NCBI GenBank assembly: GCA_008828725.1
Contig: MEHQ01003837.1
Coordinates: 1 to 64,000 of the forward strand
DNA from: Saccharina japonica
Lineage: Eukaryota; Sar; Phaeophyceae; Laminariales; Laminariaceae
Direction of reading: 5' to 3'
DNA length: 64,000 bases
The position numbers were made by a program, and so were the translations under genes. The notes beneath the pieces were generated by a model. The model did not search any database and was not told where the DNA came from. It worked only from the letters and a program-made list of their open reading frames with translations. Numbering within the stretch: position 1 is the stretch's first letter; each line of letters opens with the position of its first letter. Of the stretch, positions 24,001-32,846 are shown piece by piece.

Positions 24001-26673
24001 GTGCATAGAATTCTACGATACAATATTGGGTTTGTTATCAGAGAGATAAGTTCATGTTTTTTTTTGTTCCACGTATCAAAGACGTCATCGTAGCCCCTGG
24101 TAACCAGGCAGTGCCTAGAGCGATCACCGTGAAGAGAGAGACGAGCGCACAAGTCGGCACATATATACATATATATATAATATACTTCATATATATAACA
24201 ACAGACTGCACAAGCATAAGGCGACTGCCCTCGCTGTCAGGCTGGTATCTAAACACCAAGTTTGTTATCAATACTACCGCTATAGGTGACGAAGGCCGTG
24301 TGGGCGTACATCCGTGCGGAGTCCCTTCAGGACCCCAAAGATGGCCGAAAGATTCGAAACGACGACAAGATGTTCCGGGTGTTCAAGTGCAAGACGATGA
24401 GCATGATGCAGATCGCCAAGAAGCTGTCGCCGCACCTCAAGAAGTACTCCGATCTCGTCGGCGCCGAAGTCGGCAGCGGTAAGCGCGGCTGATCGTCGAC
24501 GGAGAGGGGACTGTTTTCGACCCGGAGAAGGGGGGAGGGGGGGGCGCGGCGGGAGGGGGGGTGTACTTCAATTTCCATAGCATGGCCGATAGTCGTTGAT
24601 ACCACTTCACAAGACCCTCGCATCCCCTACGATGCCGGGACGGAGCCTGTGGTTTTCAACGCGACGCTGGCAGACATTAGCTAGGGGGGGAGGGGTTAGG
24701 CTTTTGCCAAACAGTTATGGCGAATACTCGCTTGTAGCGGCTGCGGATAGAAATGTAAAAATGCGTCAGGGTAACACCCGTATTCTAGACCCGCGGTAAG
24801 AAGTGTTGACTTCTATATATGTACTGCTGAACGATGTAGTTTTTTTTTGGTATTGTTGTGTTTGGAATGGTTCAGGGTATTGTATTTGGCTGGCGAAAAC
24901 AACGTCAACCGAACCAACCATCGACGAGACCCGCCGCCTCCCCCGTCAAGCTTCAAACACGAGCCCTTTTTCTACGGGATCTCAATTTGTTATCTCTCTG
25001 CCTCTCCCTCTCCTCCTTCCCTCCCTGCCCTCCTCCTCCCTCCCTCCCTCCCTCCCTCCCTGTCTCCTCCTCCCTACCCTCCCTCCCTCCCTCCCTCCCT
25101 CCTTCCCTCCCTCCCTGCCTCCGTGCCTCCCTGCCTTAACCCTGCCTGCCTGCCTGTCTGCCTGCCTCCCTGCCTGCCTGCCTTCCTGCCCCCGTTAATT
25201 TGGTGGTCACACGCACAAAAGGAGGGAACTCGAAAAAACGGGCATTGGGGGGAGCGAGCGCCACCCCTAAGGCCAAGGTTTGCTCCTTTTTTTGGTTGTC
25301 TCTTATTTTTCCGCGCCGGGCTCATTGATTCCTGAATTATAGTAGTATGTGGTTATTCCAGAGTATATGCTTGGCTTATTATGTATTGTTTGTATTGATC
25401 TACGAATTACAGCAGTTGGTACGAGTACATTGTATGCTTGGTATATTATGCAATGGTCCGTTTTTTTTGTTTTTTTTAATCGAAATAGATGGGTTAGGGC
25501 CCATCTTAACGAAGACAGCAGAAAATTCAATTTGGAAATAAAATCCTATTTGGATGTGATTTCGCAAAAAAAAAACTGGTTTGCGTCTATGGGGAATAGT
25601 GAGTTGCTTGTTCAAATATTTCTGAAATCGAAATAACGCAGCACGCCTCACAACGCCCAGGCGAAAAAATACGACGGGAGACGACGAGAGCGAAGGCATG
25701 CGTCGGCGCGTGCGATCCGACGCATACTCTTGCTTTTGGCCGCCCGGCCTAGGAAGCTATCTCTCTCAGGGTCTCCTGGGTGGGCGTAGGGATCCCTGAA
25801 ACGCCACGGGCGAGACAGGGACGGCGACGGTGCTATCAAAATATTGAGCGTATCCTGCTGTTTTTGCGTCGATCACTCGATTTTTGGTCGGGTTGGCACA
25901 TCGAGCTGGTTGAAAAGTTGGGATCGCGACCGCCATGATTGGTTTTGAGGCGCCACCGCCGGGGTACGATGTGCTATGGTCTGTAGGCGTGGGCGCGGCT
26001 GTTGTCCCGGTGGCCTCGCGTCGTGGTTCACGCGTTGTCGCCTCGGTCGTGGTCATCGATGCCATCAATGAATCGCCAGGTTGTAGCGGGGACCGTGGAC
26101 ATGCCGGTCCAAGTCCGCCCAACTCCCAAATTTGATTTGAATTCTACACAGAAAAAAGGTCCTTGGGCCTTCTTGGTTTTTCCGTCCAATTCAAATTGAG
26201 TATACCCCAAGATCCTAATCTTTGATGATGGTGCGTGTGTTGACCAATGAAAAGCGAATTTGAATTTTCTTTTTTCCAAATTGAATTTTTTTTATACTCG
26301 TTAATATGGGCCCTTAAGGGTACGAGTGCTAGGGATACGGGGTAAAAACGGGCGCGTGGAGCCAGAGAGATAAGGCATACCTGGTGTTGCACGTGTACTC
26401 CGAAGCACCTTTTGGTAGAAGGGTGTTGAGTTCGCACTGGGGTGCGATCGGTTTTCGTCGCTCGTTTTTTTTCACCAGAACGGGAAAGGTTAACCCTTTT
26501 AGGACTGCAGTCCTATTTTGGGGACAAACCACTTATAGGACTGCAGTCCCGTTTTGGGGACAGACCACTCAATTTCTAAGTGATTTGTCCCCAAAACGGG
26601 ACTGCAGTCCTGTAAGGGTTAAGGCTGCCAACACTATGTGCCGAACAAAAGCCGTTTTCGGAAAAACCCGGTC

Positions 26674-26734
<61 letters not shown>

Positions 26735-29700
26735 TTTACGATAGTAGAGGTAGCAATTTCAGGCGTATTCGTTCTCTCAATAACGGGGGCTCCTTAGGGC
26801 CCGTTTTAACGAAGAAAAAAAAATCAATTTGGAAAAAAAAAAAATCATATCCGCTTTTCATTGGTCAACACACGCACCAGCACCACCCAAGATTGTGCTG
26901 GTGCGTGTGTTGACCAATGAAATCTTTAAAAATCTTTTAATCTTGGGTGGTGCTGGTGCGTGTGTTGACCAATGAAATCTTGGGTGGTGCTGGTGCGTGT
27001 GTTGACCAATGAAAAGCGAATTTAAATTTTATTTTTCCCAAAATGAATTTGTTTTATACTCGTTAATATGGGCCCTTAACCCATTGATAACTGAAAAACT
27101 TACCCCACACTAGTTCCATGTAGTTTGTCCCCAGATACGTGGGACCAGTTCTTTAAGGGCTTATTAACCCCAAAATCGTCGAAATTTCATTCTTTGTGTT
27201 TGAAATATTTTTCATTGTTGTACTATTTATATATAGACCATGGCATTGTTCGTCAGGTATGGTATCACAGCACTTTTTATTTTCCCTATCACCCTGTAAA
27301 ATCGTTGTTTTGGGCGAGGCATAGAGTGCTCCTCAAGTGATCGTCCTCAGGGAGAACATGGTGTGACACCTCTTACCGCAGCGTGCGTCTCGAGAGCGTT
27401 CCGAATACGATGATGTTCGACTATTTTTACAGCCTTACCGCGGTCGAGAAAACGAGTGCTGGAAAACGATCGCACCCACGCCTGTGCGAGTTCAGCGCTC
27501 TTTACGGTGTGTACTAGGTATATGGCATTTTTTGTTGATTTCGCGAACACAAGAGATGAAAGCGCACGGCGTTTTTCTCAGCGCTGGGTACGGGGACGCT
27601 ATGTAAATACTGTTATTTACGGCGTTTTTTTTTTTTCTGTCGAAAACGGTGGCGGGTGGGCGTTCGTGGTGTTGTCGTCGCCACTAGGGGTAGTTCAGGC
27701 AGACATGCCTACAGACAGACAGACAAGCAGACAGGCCGACAGGCAAACGGATAGGAAAATATTATATAAACACTATATAAACACGCAGGAATACCAACAA
27801 AGACAAGCAGACCGGCAGACACTCAGATATAGGCACATATAGGCAGGCAGGAAGACAGACAGACAGACAGACAGAGAGGCATAGGCATACCAGGTATGTA
27901 TCATACATACGGGCAGGCTCATGTACAGGTATCATATATATATATATACATAAATACATATATAGAGAGATAGGCAGACGGCCCATGCAAAGATATGTAG
28001 ACAGGGACAGACAGGCAGACAGGCAGACAGACAGCTATTCATTCATAAGCAGTTAGACAGACAGCCCGTGCAGATGGACCGGCATATACGGATAGACAGA
28101 TGGACAGACAGAAGGACAGACCGGGCACACAGTACGGTATTAGTTTGCGGAGATACCGCGAGGTAGACCGAACGCTGCTGCGTCGAGACCTAACGCTGCT
28201 GCGTCGAGCCCGGACGTTTTTACGGCATCGACTCTGAATGCCTCTGTTCCAGGCAGACAGTAGTAATAGATTGCGGTAGATGCCCCGATGTGTAGTATAT
28301 ATATGGGCAACGATCAACCCTCGAGGGGCTAAGAAAACACGGAAACCAAAATGTAGTATTTCCCTCCCCCCCCTCCCTCATTGAAGGGATGGGAGGGTCT
28401 ATGGTCATACGACTACGGCCATGCATGAAAATGAAGTACACCCTCCCCCTCCCTCCTCTCCCGCTGGGATTGCCCCTCCTCCCCTCGCCCACCGCTTTTG
28501 GTCGCGCAGAAAGCAAAGGTTGACAGCGCCAAGTCTCCCTCCTCTGCTTCTTCGAAAGGGCGACCAAAGACCACCGCCACCACCAAGGCTGGGGCTAAGG
28601 CTGGGGCTAAGGGGAAGGCGGTGAAGGGAGGGGGGAAGGGGAAGGGGGGGGCGGCGGAGGCGCCGGTTAAGAGGACGCGGCAACCGAGCAAGGTGATGTG
28701 GCGGGTGAGCGACGAGCTGGCGGCCGTGGTGGGATCGACTGAGGCCACTGTTGACACGATACGGTCCGGGGTTCACCTGTACATCAAGCAGCACAACTTG
28801 CAGGTGGGGGTGGGGGTGGGGTGTGGGGTACTCATTAGCCGCATGTCGTGAATAACCGTAGTCGTGTAACCATAGGCCCTCGCACCCGTACAATTCCGGG
28901 ACGGGGCGCGTCGGGTTTTCACCGACCAGGCAGGCATTGCTTGCACCAAGCGCGAAGCGAAACGTGAGGTGTTTGGCGAGTCAAATATAGAGGGCGAGCT
29001 GCATCCTACTTGAGAACCGCATGTGAGGCGAAATTTCTTGCATGTGGATGACAGCGTGGATTTTTTTTTTTTTGCTGGTGTAGCCACTTCCAGAGACAGC
29101 ACTACATACACTGTGCAACTGCCTCGTGGGTGTTTATGACATACAAATACGCACCACGTGATATGAGCATTCCCCTTGTGCTGAGTTAGGACTCCCCACC
29201 CCGCACACATGGTATAACTCGACCGCCAGCCATGGTGACCAATAAAAGAAAAACGTTGTCTAGCTCATTGGCGAGTTTCACAGCGTCGTTGCCAACCGAT
29301 GGCACCCCACAACCTATATTAGAGCTACAGTAACTATAAAGTCGTTTTGGACGGGTCGGTGTGTCTTGCCCGGTTACTTGACCGGTGGCTTCGTACTTAT
29401 TTTTCTGTATCTTTTAGCTTTCAAGAGTATTTCTTTTCTTCTCTTTTTTCTATGTTGTTCGTTCTCACCTGGTGGCTACGTGCGTACGAGTAGCCGGGTA
29501 TGTACGAGGAACGAACGCATACCGTCGTGCTCTCCCTTTTAGTTTGCGACACCTCCGGGATTTCGAGTCAACCACAGCAGTTTGGCCCCGAATGGGAAAA
29601 CCTTGTATACAGTATACTGGCCAGGGGGTGGGGAGAGGGCATGGGAGGGGCGGGAGGGGAGGGGAGGGGAGGGGAGGGGAGGGAGGGAGGGGGGGAAGGG

Positions 29701-30284
29701 GGTGAGGGGAGGGGAGGGGAGGGGAGGAGGGAGGGGAGGGGAGGGGAGGGTGGGAGGTGGAAGGGGGGTGGGAGGGAGGGAGGGGGGTGGGGGAGGGGAG
29801 GGAGGGGGAGGGGAGGGGTGGGAGGGAAGGGACGGGGCGGGGGGAGGGGGAGGGAGGGGCGGGGGCGGGGGGGGCGGAGGGCGGGGGTGGTGGGGGAGGG
29901 GATGGACGGGAATTGGGGTAGGAGGGGAGATTGGTGGCAGAAATGGGGGAAGGGTGGTGTCGTTTCGCCGTGCGTGATGACCCCAATAGTCCTTTATCTT
30001 GGCGAGCAGTATTTTGATGGTTGATGTAAGAGTTGAGTTTCGCCGGCGGATCGTCACCGGGATGCTTCTTCGTTTCCTCCAAACCAGATGTGTGTTACCT
30101 GTTAAATCGAAACGACCAATCAGAAGAGAGGGACGTACTTGCTTTATTTTTGCTCTATTAATAGTCATGTCTTGCGTGTGTTGTTAATCTGACCAACTCC
30201 CCTTTGTGGCTCTTTCGTTCCGTGCTGCTCTGTCCTGTTCGGCCTGTTTGCTTGTTTGTGTTGTCCTTCTGTCTGTCTGTCTGT

Positions 30285-30323
<39 letters not shown>

Positions 30324-30351
30324 CTTGTCTGTCTGTCTGTCTGACTGTCTA

Positions 30352-30422
<71 letters not shown>

Positions 30423-30669
30423 GCCTGCCTGCCTGCCTGCCTGCTTGCCTGTCCGCCTGTCTGCCTGTCCGCCTGTCTCTCTTTACCTCTGTGCCCCTCT
30501 CCGTCCACGTTCCTCTCTGTTCCCTTTTTTTATTGACCTTTTGCAGGATCCTTCGCAACGAACGATGGTGATCTGCGACGACACGCTCGAGAAAGTAATG
30601 GGACAGAAAGTCGTCAAGATGTTTGGGATGCAGAGCCTCATCTCCCCCCATAGGCTCCATAAGCTCTGA
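15094..30669 (+). CDS. DEK_C / SWIB / SWIB domain protein, five exons
   Basis: Exons deduced: 15094-15204, 22169-22462, 24286-24478, 28514-28803 and 30547-30669, giving 1011 coding bases and 336 residues with intron phases 0, 0, 1, 0. Residues 1-55 form a DEK C-terminal type domain split by intron 1 (LEVKWQ joined to VDLSSKKGFLKE). Residues 56-104 are an almost pure Glu/Gly acidic tract. The first SWIB domain is at about 114-187 (VSPALFEFLG, VTKAVWAYI, LQDPKDGRKI, DDKMFRVF, KKLSPHL). A Lys/Ala/Gly/Ser-rich basic linker spans about 200-258. The second SWIB domain is at about 261-334 (WRVSDELAAVVG, GVHLYIKQHNLQ, DPSQRTMVICDD, LISPHRL). SWIB folds occur in chromatin-remodelling subunits and MDM2-like regulators, and DEK_C binds DNA, so a nuclear chromatin role is likely but inferred. 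Each SWIB domain is cut by an intron at a different point. The start is the first ATG ahead of the domain; no expression evidence is available. Confidence 0.9.
16900..17170. repeat. TCCCGCACAAA-type interspersed short repeats
   Basis: Words such as TCCCGCACAAA, CCCGTTCCCGC and ATCCCGTGGT recur irregularly. The segment leads into the more regular array at 17554-17745. Low-complexity, non-coding. Confidence 0.6.
17554..17745. repeat. 66 bp minisatellite
   Basis: Unit starts GTCCCGCGGTGGCTT(G/A)ATCC and continues CGTCCCGCGGAGTCCCGCCG. The next unit starts exactly 66 bases later (17554, 17620, 17686), giving about three copies. It lies inside intron 1 of the SWIB gene. Confidence 0.85.
17862..18060 (+). 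repeat. tRNA-derived SINE, 5' truncated
   Basis: GAGTCGACGAGGGAAGAAAG, TCTCGCGATAAAAGTGC, AGAAGAGCCTACTTCGTGAC, CCCCGGATCTGAGGTACGAC and GAGGGAGAGAGAAAAGAGGG match the body at 38381-38722. It ends in an A-rich tail (AAAATAAATAAATAAA). The tRNA-like head is absent. Confidence 0.75.
18825..18960. repeat. Short CAG/AGC arrays
   Basis: AGCAGCAGCAACAGCAGCAG (18830-18858) and CAGCAGTAGCAGCAGCAG (18938-18960), within intron 1. No coding support. Confidence 0.75.
20050..20395 (-). repeat. AGATCAT-rich dispersed repeat, reverse copy
   Basis: Dense AGATCATCTAGA words, including runs of AGATAGATCATCTAGA spaced about 33-36 bases apart, plus CACCTCGGGTAGATCATCGA at the outer end. Block order is the reverse of 11845-12125. 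Confidence 0.7.
20405..20825 (+). repeat. Dispersed repeat with GGTTAAGG(A/G)GCCTTTA, two partial copies
   Basis: Copy one (20405-20640) runs from ACGCATGCTACGGTAG through CGGATTTTGGAGG and CCCATGGCCTAACTAT to TTTTGGGTTAAGGAGCCTTT and AGTAGGTCATTCAG. Copy two repeats the 3' part (20750-20830). The same element occurs at 62135-62370 and 63281-63310, where its CCTTTA segment has expanded into a 910 bp array. Confidence 0.75.
20826..20920. mobile_element. Hairpin MITE, GTCCCC family
   Basis: TTAACCCTTTTAGAACTG...GGGGACAAACCACTC pairs with TGTCCCCAAAACGGGGC...AAAAGGGTT. It lies end to end with a second copy at 20992. Confidence 0.8.
20992..21090. mobile_element. Hairpin MITE, GTCCCC family
   Basis: GGTTAACCCTTATGGGACTG...GGGGACAAATTACTTAGAAT pairs with GTTTGTCCCCGAAACAGGAC...CTAAAAGGGTTAA. 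Almost identical to 769-864 outside the tips. Confidence 0.8.
21173..21307. mobile_element. MITE with TTACGAGG/CCGGTAA ends
   Basis: TTACGAGGAACCACAGTA and GGTCCTATTTACTATTG...CCCCGGTAA are inverted and share the ACAACATAATATTTGGTC interior block with the other family members. Confidence 0.65.
21789..21968 (+). repeat. C-tailed dispersed repeat, near complete
   Basis: GGTTCTTAGTAGGATGCAGC...GTGCTAGCAATGTCTGCC...CATTGTAGGGATGCGAGGGT...CATACGACTACGGACATGCA. It sits about 200 bases 5' of exon 2 of the SWIB gene, in sense orientation. The C-tail is replaced by a diverged stretch with short C-runs. Confidence 0.85.
22500..22545 (+). repeat. Fragment of the C-tailed dispersed repeat
   Basis: CATGCTCCGTCCCGGCATTG TAGGGATGCC is the central part of the family. 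It is preceded by a C-run of about 22 bases (22471-22492). Confidence 0.7.
22570..23398. repeat. 37-39 bp minisatellite, about 21-22 units
   Basis: Unit begins CGTTATCTTATCACCCGGGT, then GTGATACGGGTACATAG. Units vary between CCCGGGTG and CCCGTGTG cores and by small indels. Each contains the palindrome ATCACCCGGGTGAT or pairs CCCGTAT with ATACGGG, so each can form a small hairpin. It lies in intron 2 of the SWIB gene. Confidence 0.9.
23703..23775 (+). repeat. CAGCTGTGAGCTCGAGGATT dispersed repeat
   Basis: CAACAGCTGTGAGCTCGAGG, TTTCGTCGGAACTCATCTTT, GCTAGCTGAGTGTAATACTT and CGATCGCGCG. It is nearly the exact reverse complement of 35850-35932. Confidence 0.75.
24600..24700 (-). repeat. C-tailed dispersed repeat, reverse fragment
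   Basis: ACCCTCGCATCCCCTACGAT GCCGGGACGGAG then GTTTTCAACGCGACGCTGGC and AGACATT are the complement of the family core. It is opposite in orientation to the copy at 21789-21968, on the other side of exons 2 and 3. Confidence 0.75.
24990..25192. repeat. Pyrimidine tract, CCCT then CTGC repeats
   Basis: CTCCCTCCCTCC runs followed by CCTGCCTGCCTGTCTG on the sense strand of intron 3. Its complement type (GGGAGG) occurs at 29620-29935 in intron 4. Confidence 0.9.
25497..26313 (-). mobile_element. PIF/Harbinger-like non-autonomous element, 817 bp
   Basis: Ends GGGCCCATCTTAACGA and its inverted partner TCGTTAATATGGGCCC are flanked by a TTA duplication (25494-25496 and 26314-26316). A second long copy in opposite orientation at 48568-49397 has a TAA duplication. 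Three-base TWA duplications with GGG-starting ends are typical of the PIF/Harbinger superfamily. No transposase frame is visible. It lies inside intron 3 of the SWIB gene. Confidence 0.85.
26490..26622. mobile_element. Hairpin MITE with an internal duplication
   Basis: TTAACCCTTTTAGGACTGCA...GGGGACAAACCACTT is followed by a second AGGACTGCAGTCCCGTTTTG block before the closing half ending CCTGTAAGGGTTAA. The extra half-unit of about 35 bases makes this copy longer than its relatives. Confidence 0.8.
26675..26733. repeat. GA microsatellite
   Basis: (GA)n of about 25 units, after GAGAGATAGAGA, in intron 3. Confidence 0.95.
26797..27075. mobile_element. PIF/Harbinger-like MITE, 279 bp, with internal triplication
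   Basis: Ends GGGCCCGTTTTAACGAAG and CTCGTTAATATGGGCCC are flanked by TTA (26794-26796 and 27076-27078). The interior contains GGTGCTGGTGCGTGTGTTGA and CCAATGAAA repeated three times, plus one inverted copy, so the subterminal segment was locally multiplied. Related to 25497-26313. Confidence 0.85.
27705..28125. repeat. CAGA/CAGG tetranucleotide arrays
   Basis: Blocks of ACAGACAGACAGACAG and GGCAGACAGGCAG at 27712-27745, 27848-27880, 28000-28035 and 28055-28120 are interrupted by unique sequence and a TATATA run. They lie upstream of exon 4 of the SWIB gene. Confidence 0.9.
28384..28450 (+). repeat. C-tailed dispersed repeat, 3' fragment
   Basis: GGGAGGGTCTATGGTCATAC GACTACGGCCATGCATGAAA and GAAGTACACCCTCCCC. 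It ends about 65 bases before exon 4. Its inverted partner is at 28830-29036. Confidence 0.8.
28830..29036 (-). repeat. C-tailed dispersed repeat, reverse, near complete
   Basis: GTACTCATTAGCCGCATGTC, CCGTAGTCGTGTAACCATAG, CGGGTTTTCACCGACCAGGC, ATTGCTTGCACCAAGCGCGA and GAGCTGCATCCTACTTGAGA are the complement of the family from tail to head. It starts 27 bases after exon 4. Confidence 0.85.
29620..29935. repeat. Purine tract, GGGGA/GGGAGG low complexity
   Basis: About 300 bases almost free of pyrimidines on the sense strand, with many runs of four or more G, so G-quadruplex and triplex-prone. Long apparent ORFs on both strands here are composition artefacts. Confidence 0.9.
30268..30480. repeat. 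CTGT/CTGC tetranucleotide array
   Basis: Blocks CTGTCTGTCTGT, CCTGCCTGCCTG, again CTGT (30324-30420) and CCTGCCTG. Complementary to the CAGA arrays of intron 3. It ends about 65 bases before the intron 4 acceptor. Confidence 0.95.
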
Positions 30670-30743
30670 GCTGCAAACCGGCGATCTAGAGAGCGCCTTT
30701 TTGTCGATCCTTGGTGGGGTGCAGGCACTTTCGTGCGACCCTT

Positions 30744-30781
<38 letters not shown>

Positions 30782-31600
30782 TTTGTCCGGCAGTGCAGGG
30801 ACGCCTGCGAATCCGTAGAAAACCCGTTGGACGGAGTATTAAAAAAAATGCTGGAACTTGACAGAAGGAGTTCTCTTTTTTGTTTGTTTGGAGTTTACCC
30901 CGCTCCCTCCCCCTCCCCCCCGCTTCCCCCTCCGAACAACAGTAACGCCCGGATTTATGTCGCATGGTACAAATCCCTGCTGGTGCGTGGAAAACCCGTT
31001 GAATGGAGTTCTAGACCCCGGCGGAAGGAATTCTGTTTTTTCTTTTGGGCGTTTCTTTTTCGGGCTGCTCTCTTTGTTGGCTTCTGCGTTCGGGTGCTGG
31101 AGGTTCGGCACTCATTTTTCCCGCGGTGTCACGGCCTGCTTTTCTTTTGAAAACCCATCCCGTCCCGCTTTTTAATCAACCATTCTCCCCTGTCCCCCGG
31201 GGAACTAAGCACTGGGTTGAGTGGTCGGTGTTTTTTTTCCGTTTTTCTCTCCGGGTATATATCGCAGCTCAGTATTCATAGGGGAACATTTCGCACAACG
31301 TCCCCCCAAATATTTTTTTTCGTGCGCGGCCGAAAAGAGGCGGGGGAGCGCGGGGGGGGGGCTGTGGAGGGAAAAAGGGGGGGGGGGGGGGGGGGGGGGG
31401 TCTGTGGAGGGTGGAGGGGCGCGAAACAGGGAACGCCTTGTTGTGTGGTGGCGGACGGCTTTTGCTTTGACGTGCTCGGCGTTTCGCGTCTGGCGTATGT
31501 TGGCGTCGTGGGGCCTCCCTTCTTCTTTTCTTCCTTTCTTCCTTCCTTCCTTCAGTTTGCCAGCAGTTTGCGAGCACGCAAGCGTGTGACGTGATGTGAT
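30670..31600 (+). other. 3' flank of the SWIB gene: C-run, G-run, short duplication
   Basis: No gene is seen. A run of about 35 C lies at 30747-30781, only 78 bases after the stop codon. A block of about 60 bases (GTAGAAAACCCGTTGGACGG at 30820) recurs at 30990 as GTGGAAAACCCGTTGAATGG with TTCTGTTTTTTCTTTT. A G-run of about 24 bases lies at 31377-31400. No clear polyadenylation signal was found. Confidence 0.7.
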
Positions 31601-32470
31601 GTATTCTTACTATGATATGCACGTTTGTTCTGTGGCCCTTGACGTACATTTTTTTTGTATTGGCATTTTTTTTTTTTTCATGTGTACCGTACTACTACCG
31701 TAGTAGTGGCACCCAATGCCGTCGGTGGTGTTTCTGTGTGCGGAATTTGTTTGCATTACATTTTTGAGTACTACAATGCTACTATTAATGGGCTGTCACT
31801 TTCTTTTGGCGGGATAAAGCCGGAGTTAAGAATCAGAACTGCTTTCACCCACGTTTTTTCGGGGGCAGACTAATACATCAGTATACTTGGATTTGTGGCG
31901 TTGGATTAAATCTGCAGTAGCGAAAATCCACACAAATAATAAGCACAAAAAAACACGTACCCTACACACGTACGTACGTGATTCCAGGTATCTGGTTCTG
32001 GTACTTCGTACCAACACGAAAAGGCAATTCCTACGATACATTGGTGGCAATTCCCCGTCGCGGGGTAACGCAATATAAGAGACGAACGTGAGCATCGCGT
32101 AGAAATTGATTGAGCGTCGCGCGAGCTAGCGAGCAAGCCTCGACGAAATAAAAAGACGTCGACGAGCTACTGCTGTGCAGCAGCAGCTGTGTGTGGGAAT
32201 TCATGTTGAAAAAAAGCAAGGCACATTGTTAGAGGGGCCCTGTAGACAACTATAGCAGGCGGCACGCACCTCGTTGAGGCGATAATATGTCGATGTTTAT
32301 GTATCTACGAGTATAGTCTTGAAGTTGTGACCCGCGAAGGCCTCTTTAGACTAGCTATTATACTAGTTTTAGTGTGGGGGTTCCTTGACGGCTGTCTGTT
32401 AGTACCGCCAACCATTGCATCATTTTGTTTTTGCTTTCAGGGGCCCAAGCAGCGGCAACGAAAAAGTCGG
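31600..32470. other. No gene recognised
   Basis: Short T-runs, ACGTACGTAC words and scattered TATTAATG/CAGCAG motifs. ORFs are short and without domain character. Confidence 0.5.
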
Positions 32471-32477
32471 AAAGGGG

Positions 32478-32560
32478 GGGAGGGGAGGGGGGTGTACTTC
32501 ATTTTCATGTTAGGCCGTAGTCGTATGACCATAAACCCTCGCATCCCTATATAGGGGGAG
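32478..32560 (-). repeat. C-tailed dispersed repeat, reverse 3' fragment
   Basis: GGGGTGTACTTCATTTTCAT G followed by CGTAGTCGTATGACCATAAA and CCCTCGCATCCCTAT, preceded by a G-rich stretch that corresponds to the C-tail. Confidence 0.75.
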
Positions 32561-32749
32561 GGGGAGGGCGGGGACAGGGGGTAGAGGGGGGAGGAGAAGG
32601 GGGGGGGGGGGGGGCACACGTAGTAGTAGTTGGCAGTACGTATCACAATGCTTTGGCTGTATGTACCAGTACAGATAGTGCGGTTGATACATCATGTCAT
32701 GTAATCGGTGAAAATAAAGAGTTGTTTTTTTTCTGTGCCGACGTTCGGC

Positions 32750-32846
32750 TTAACCCTTATAGAACTGGAGTCCCGTTTTGGGGACAACTTACTTAGAATT
32801 AGAGTAGTTTGTCCCCAAAACGGGACTGCAGTCCTAAAAGGCTTAA
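32750..32846. mobile_element. Hairpin MITE, GTCCCC family
   Basis: TTAACCCTTATAGAACTGGA...GGGGACAACTTACTTAG pairs with GTTTGTCCCCAAAACGGGAC...CCTAAAAGGCTTAA. Confidence 0.8.

Larger units (their letters stand above)
22463..24285 (+). other. Intron 2 of the SWIB gene, 1823 bp
   Basis: Donor GAC|GTGAGA, acceptor CTATAG|GTGACG, phase 0. It joins FMARGD to VTKAVWAYI inside the first SWIB domain. Contents: a C-run of about 22 bases immediately after the donor, a dispersed-repeat fragment, an 830 bp minisatellite and a GT-rich stretch at 23790-23900. Confidence 0.9.
24479..28513 (+). other. Intron 3 of the SWIB gene, 4035 bp
   Basis: Donor GCG|GTAAGC; acceptor CAGAAAG|CAAAG gives phase 1 and an open frame. 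A more canonical GCAG lies 4 bases upstream but would shift the frame unless a weaker donor at 24469 (GAA|GTCGGC) is used, so a tandem-acceptor choice is possible. The intron carries a reverse C-tailed repeat (24600-24700), a CCTCCC tract, two PIF/Harbinger-like elements, a hairpin MITE, a GA microsatellite and CAGA repeats. Confidence 0.8.
28804..30546 (+). other. Intron 4 of the SWIB gene, 1743 bp
   Basis: Donor CAG|GTGGGG, acceptor TTTTGCAG|GATCCT, phase 0. It joins HNLQ to DPSQRT inside the second SWIB domain. It contains a reverse C-tailed repeat, a purine tract and CTGT arrays. A C- and T-rich stretch precedes the acceptor. Confidence 0.9.

Noticed and set aside
29465-30168. Proline- or glycine-rich frames of 130-209 residues on both strands
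   Set aside because: They fall in the GGGGA purine tract inside intron 4 of the SWIB gene; composition alone keeps them open.
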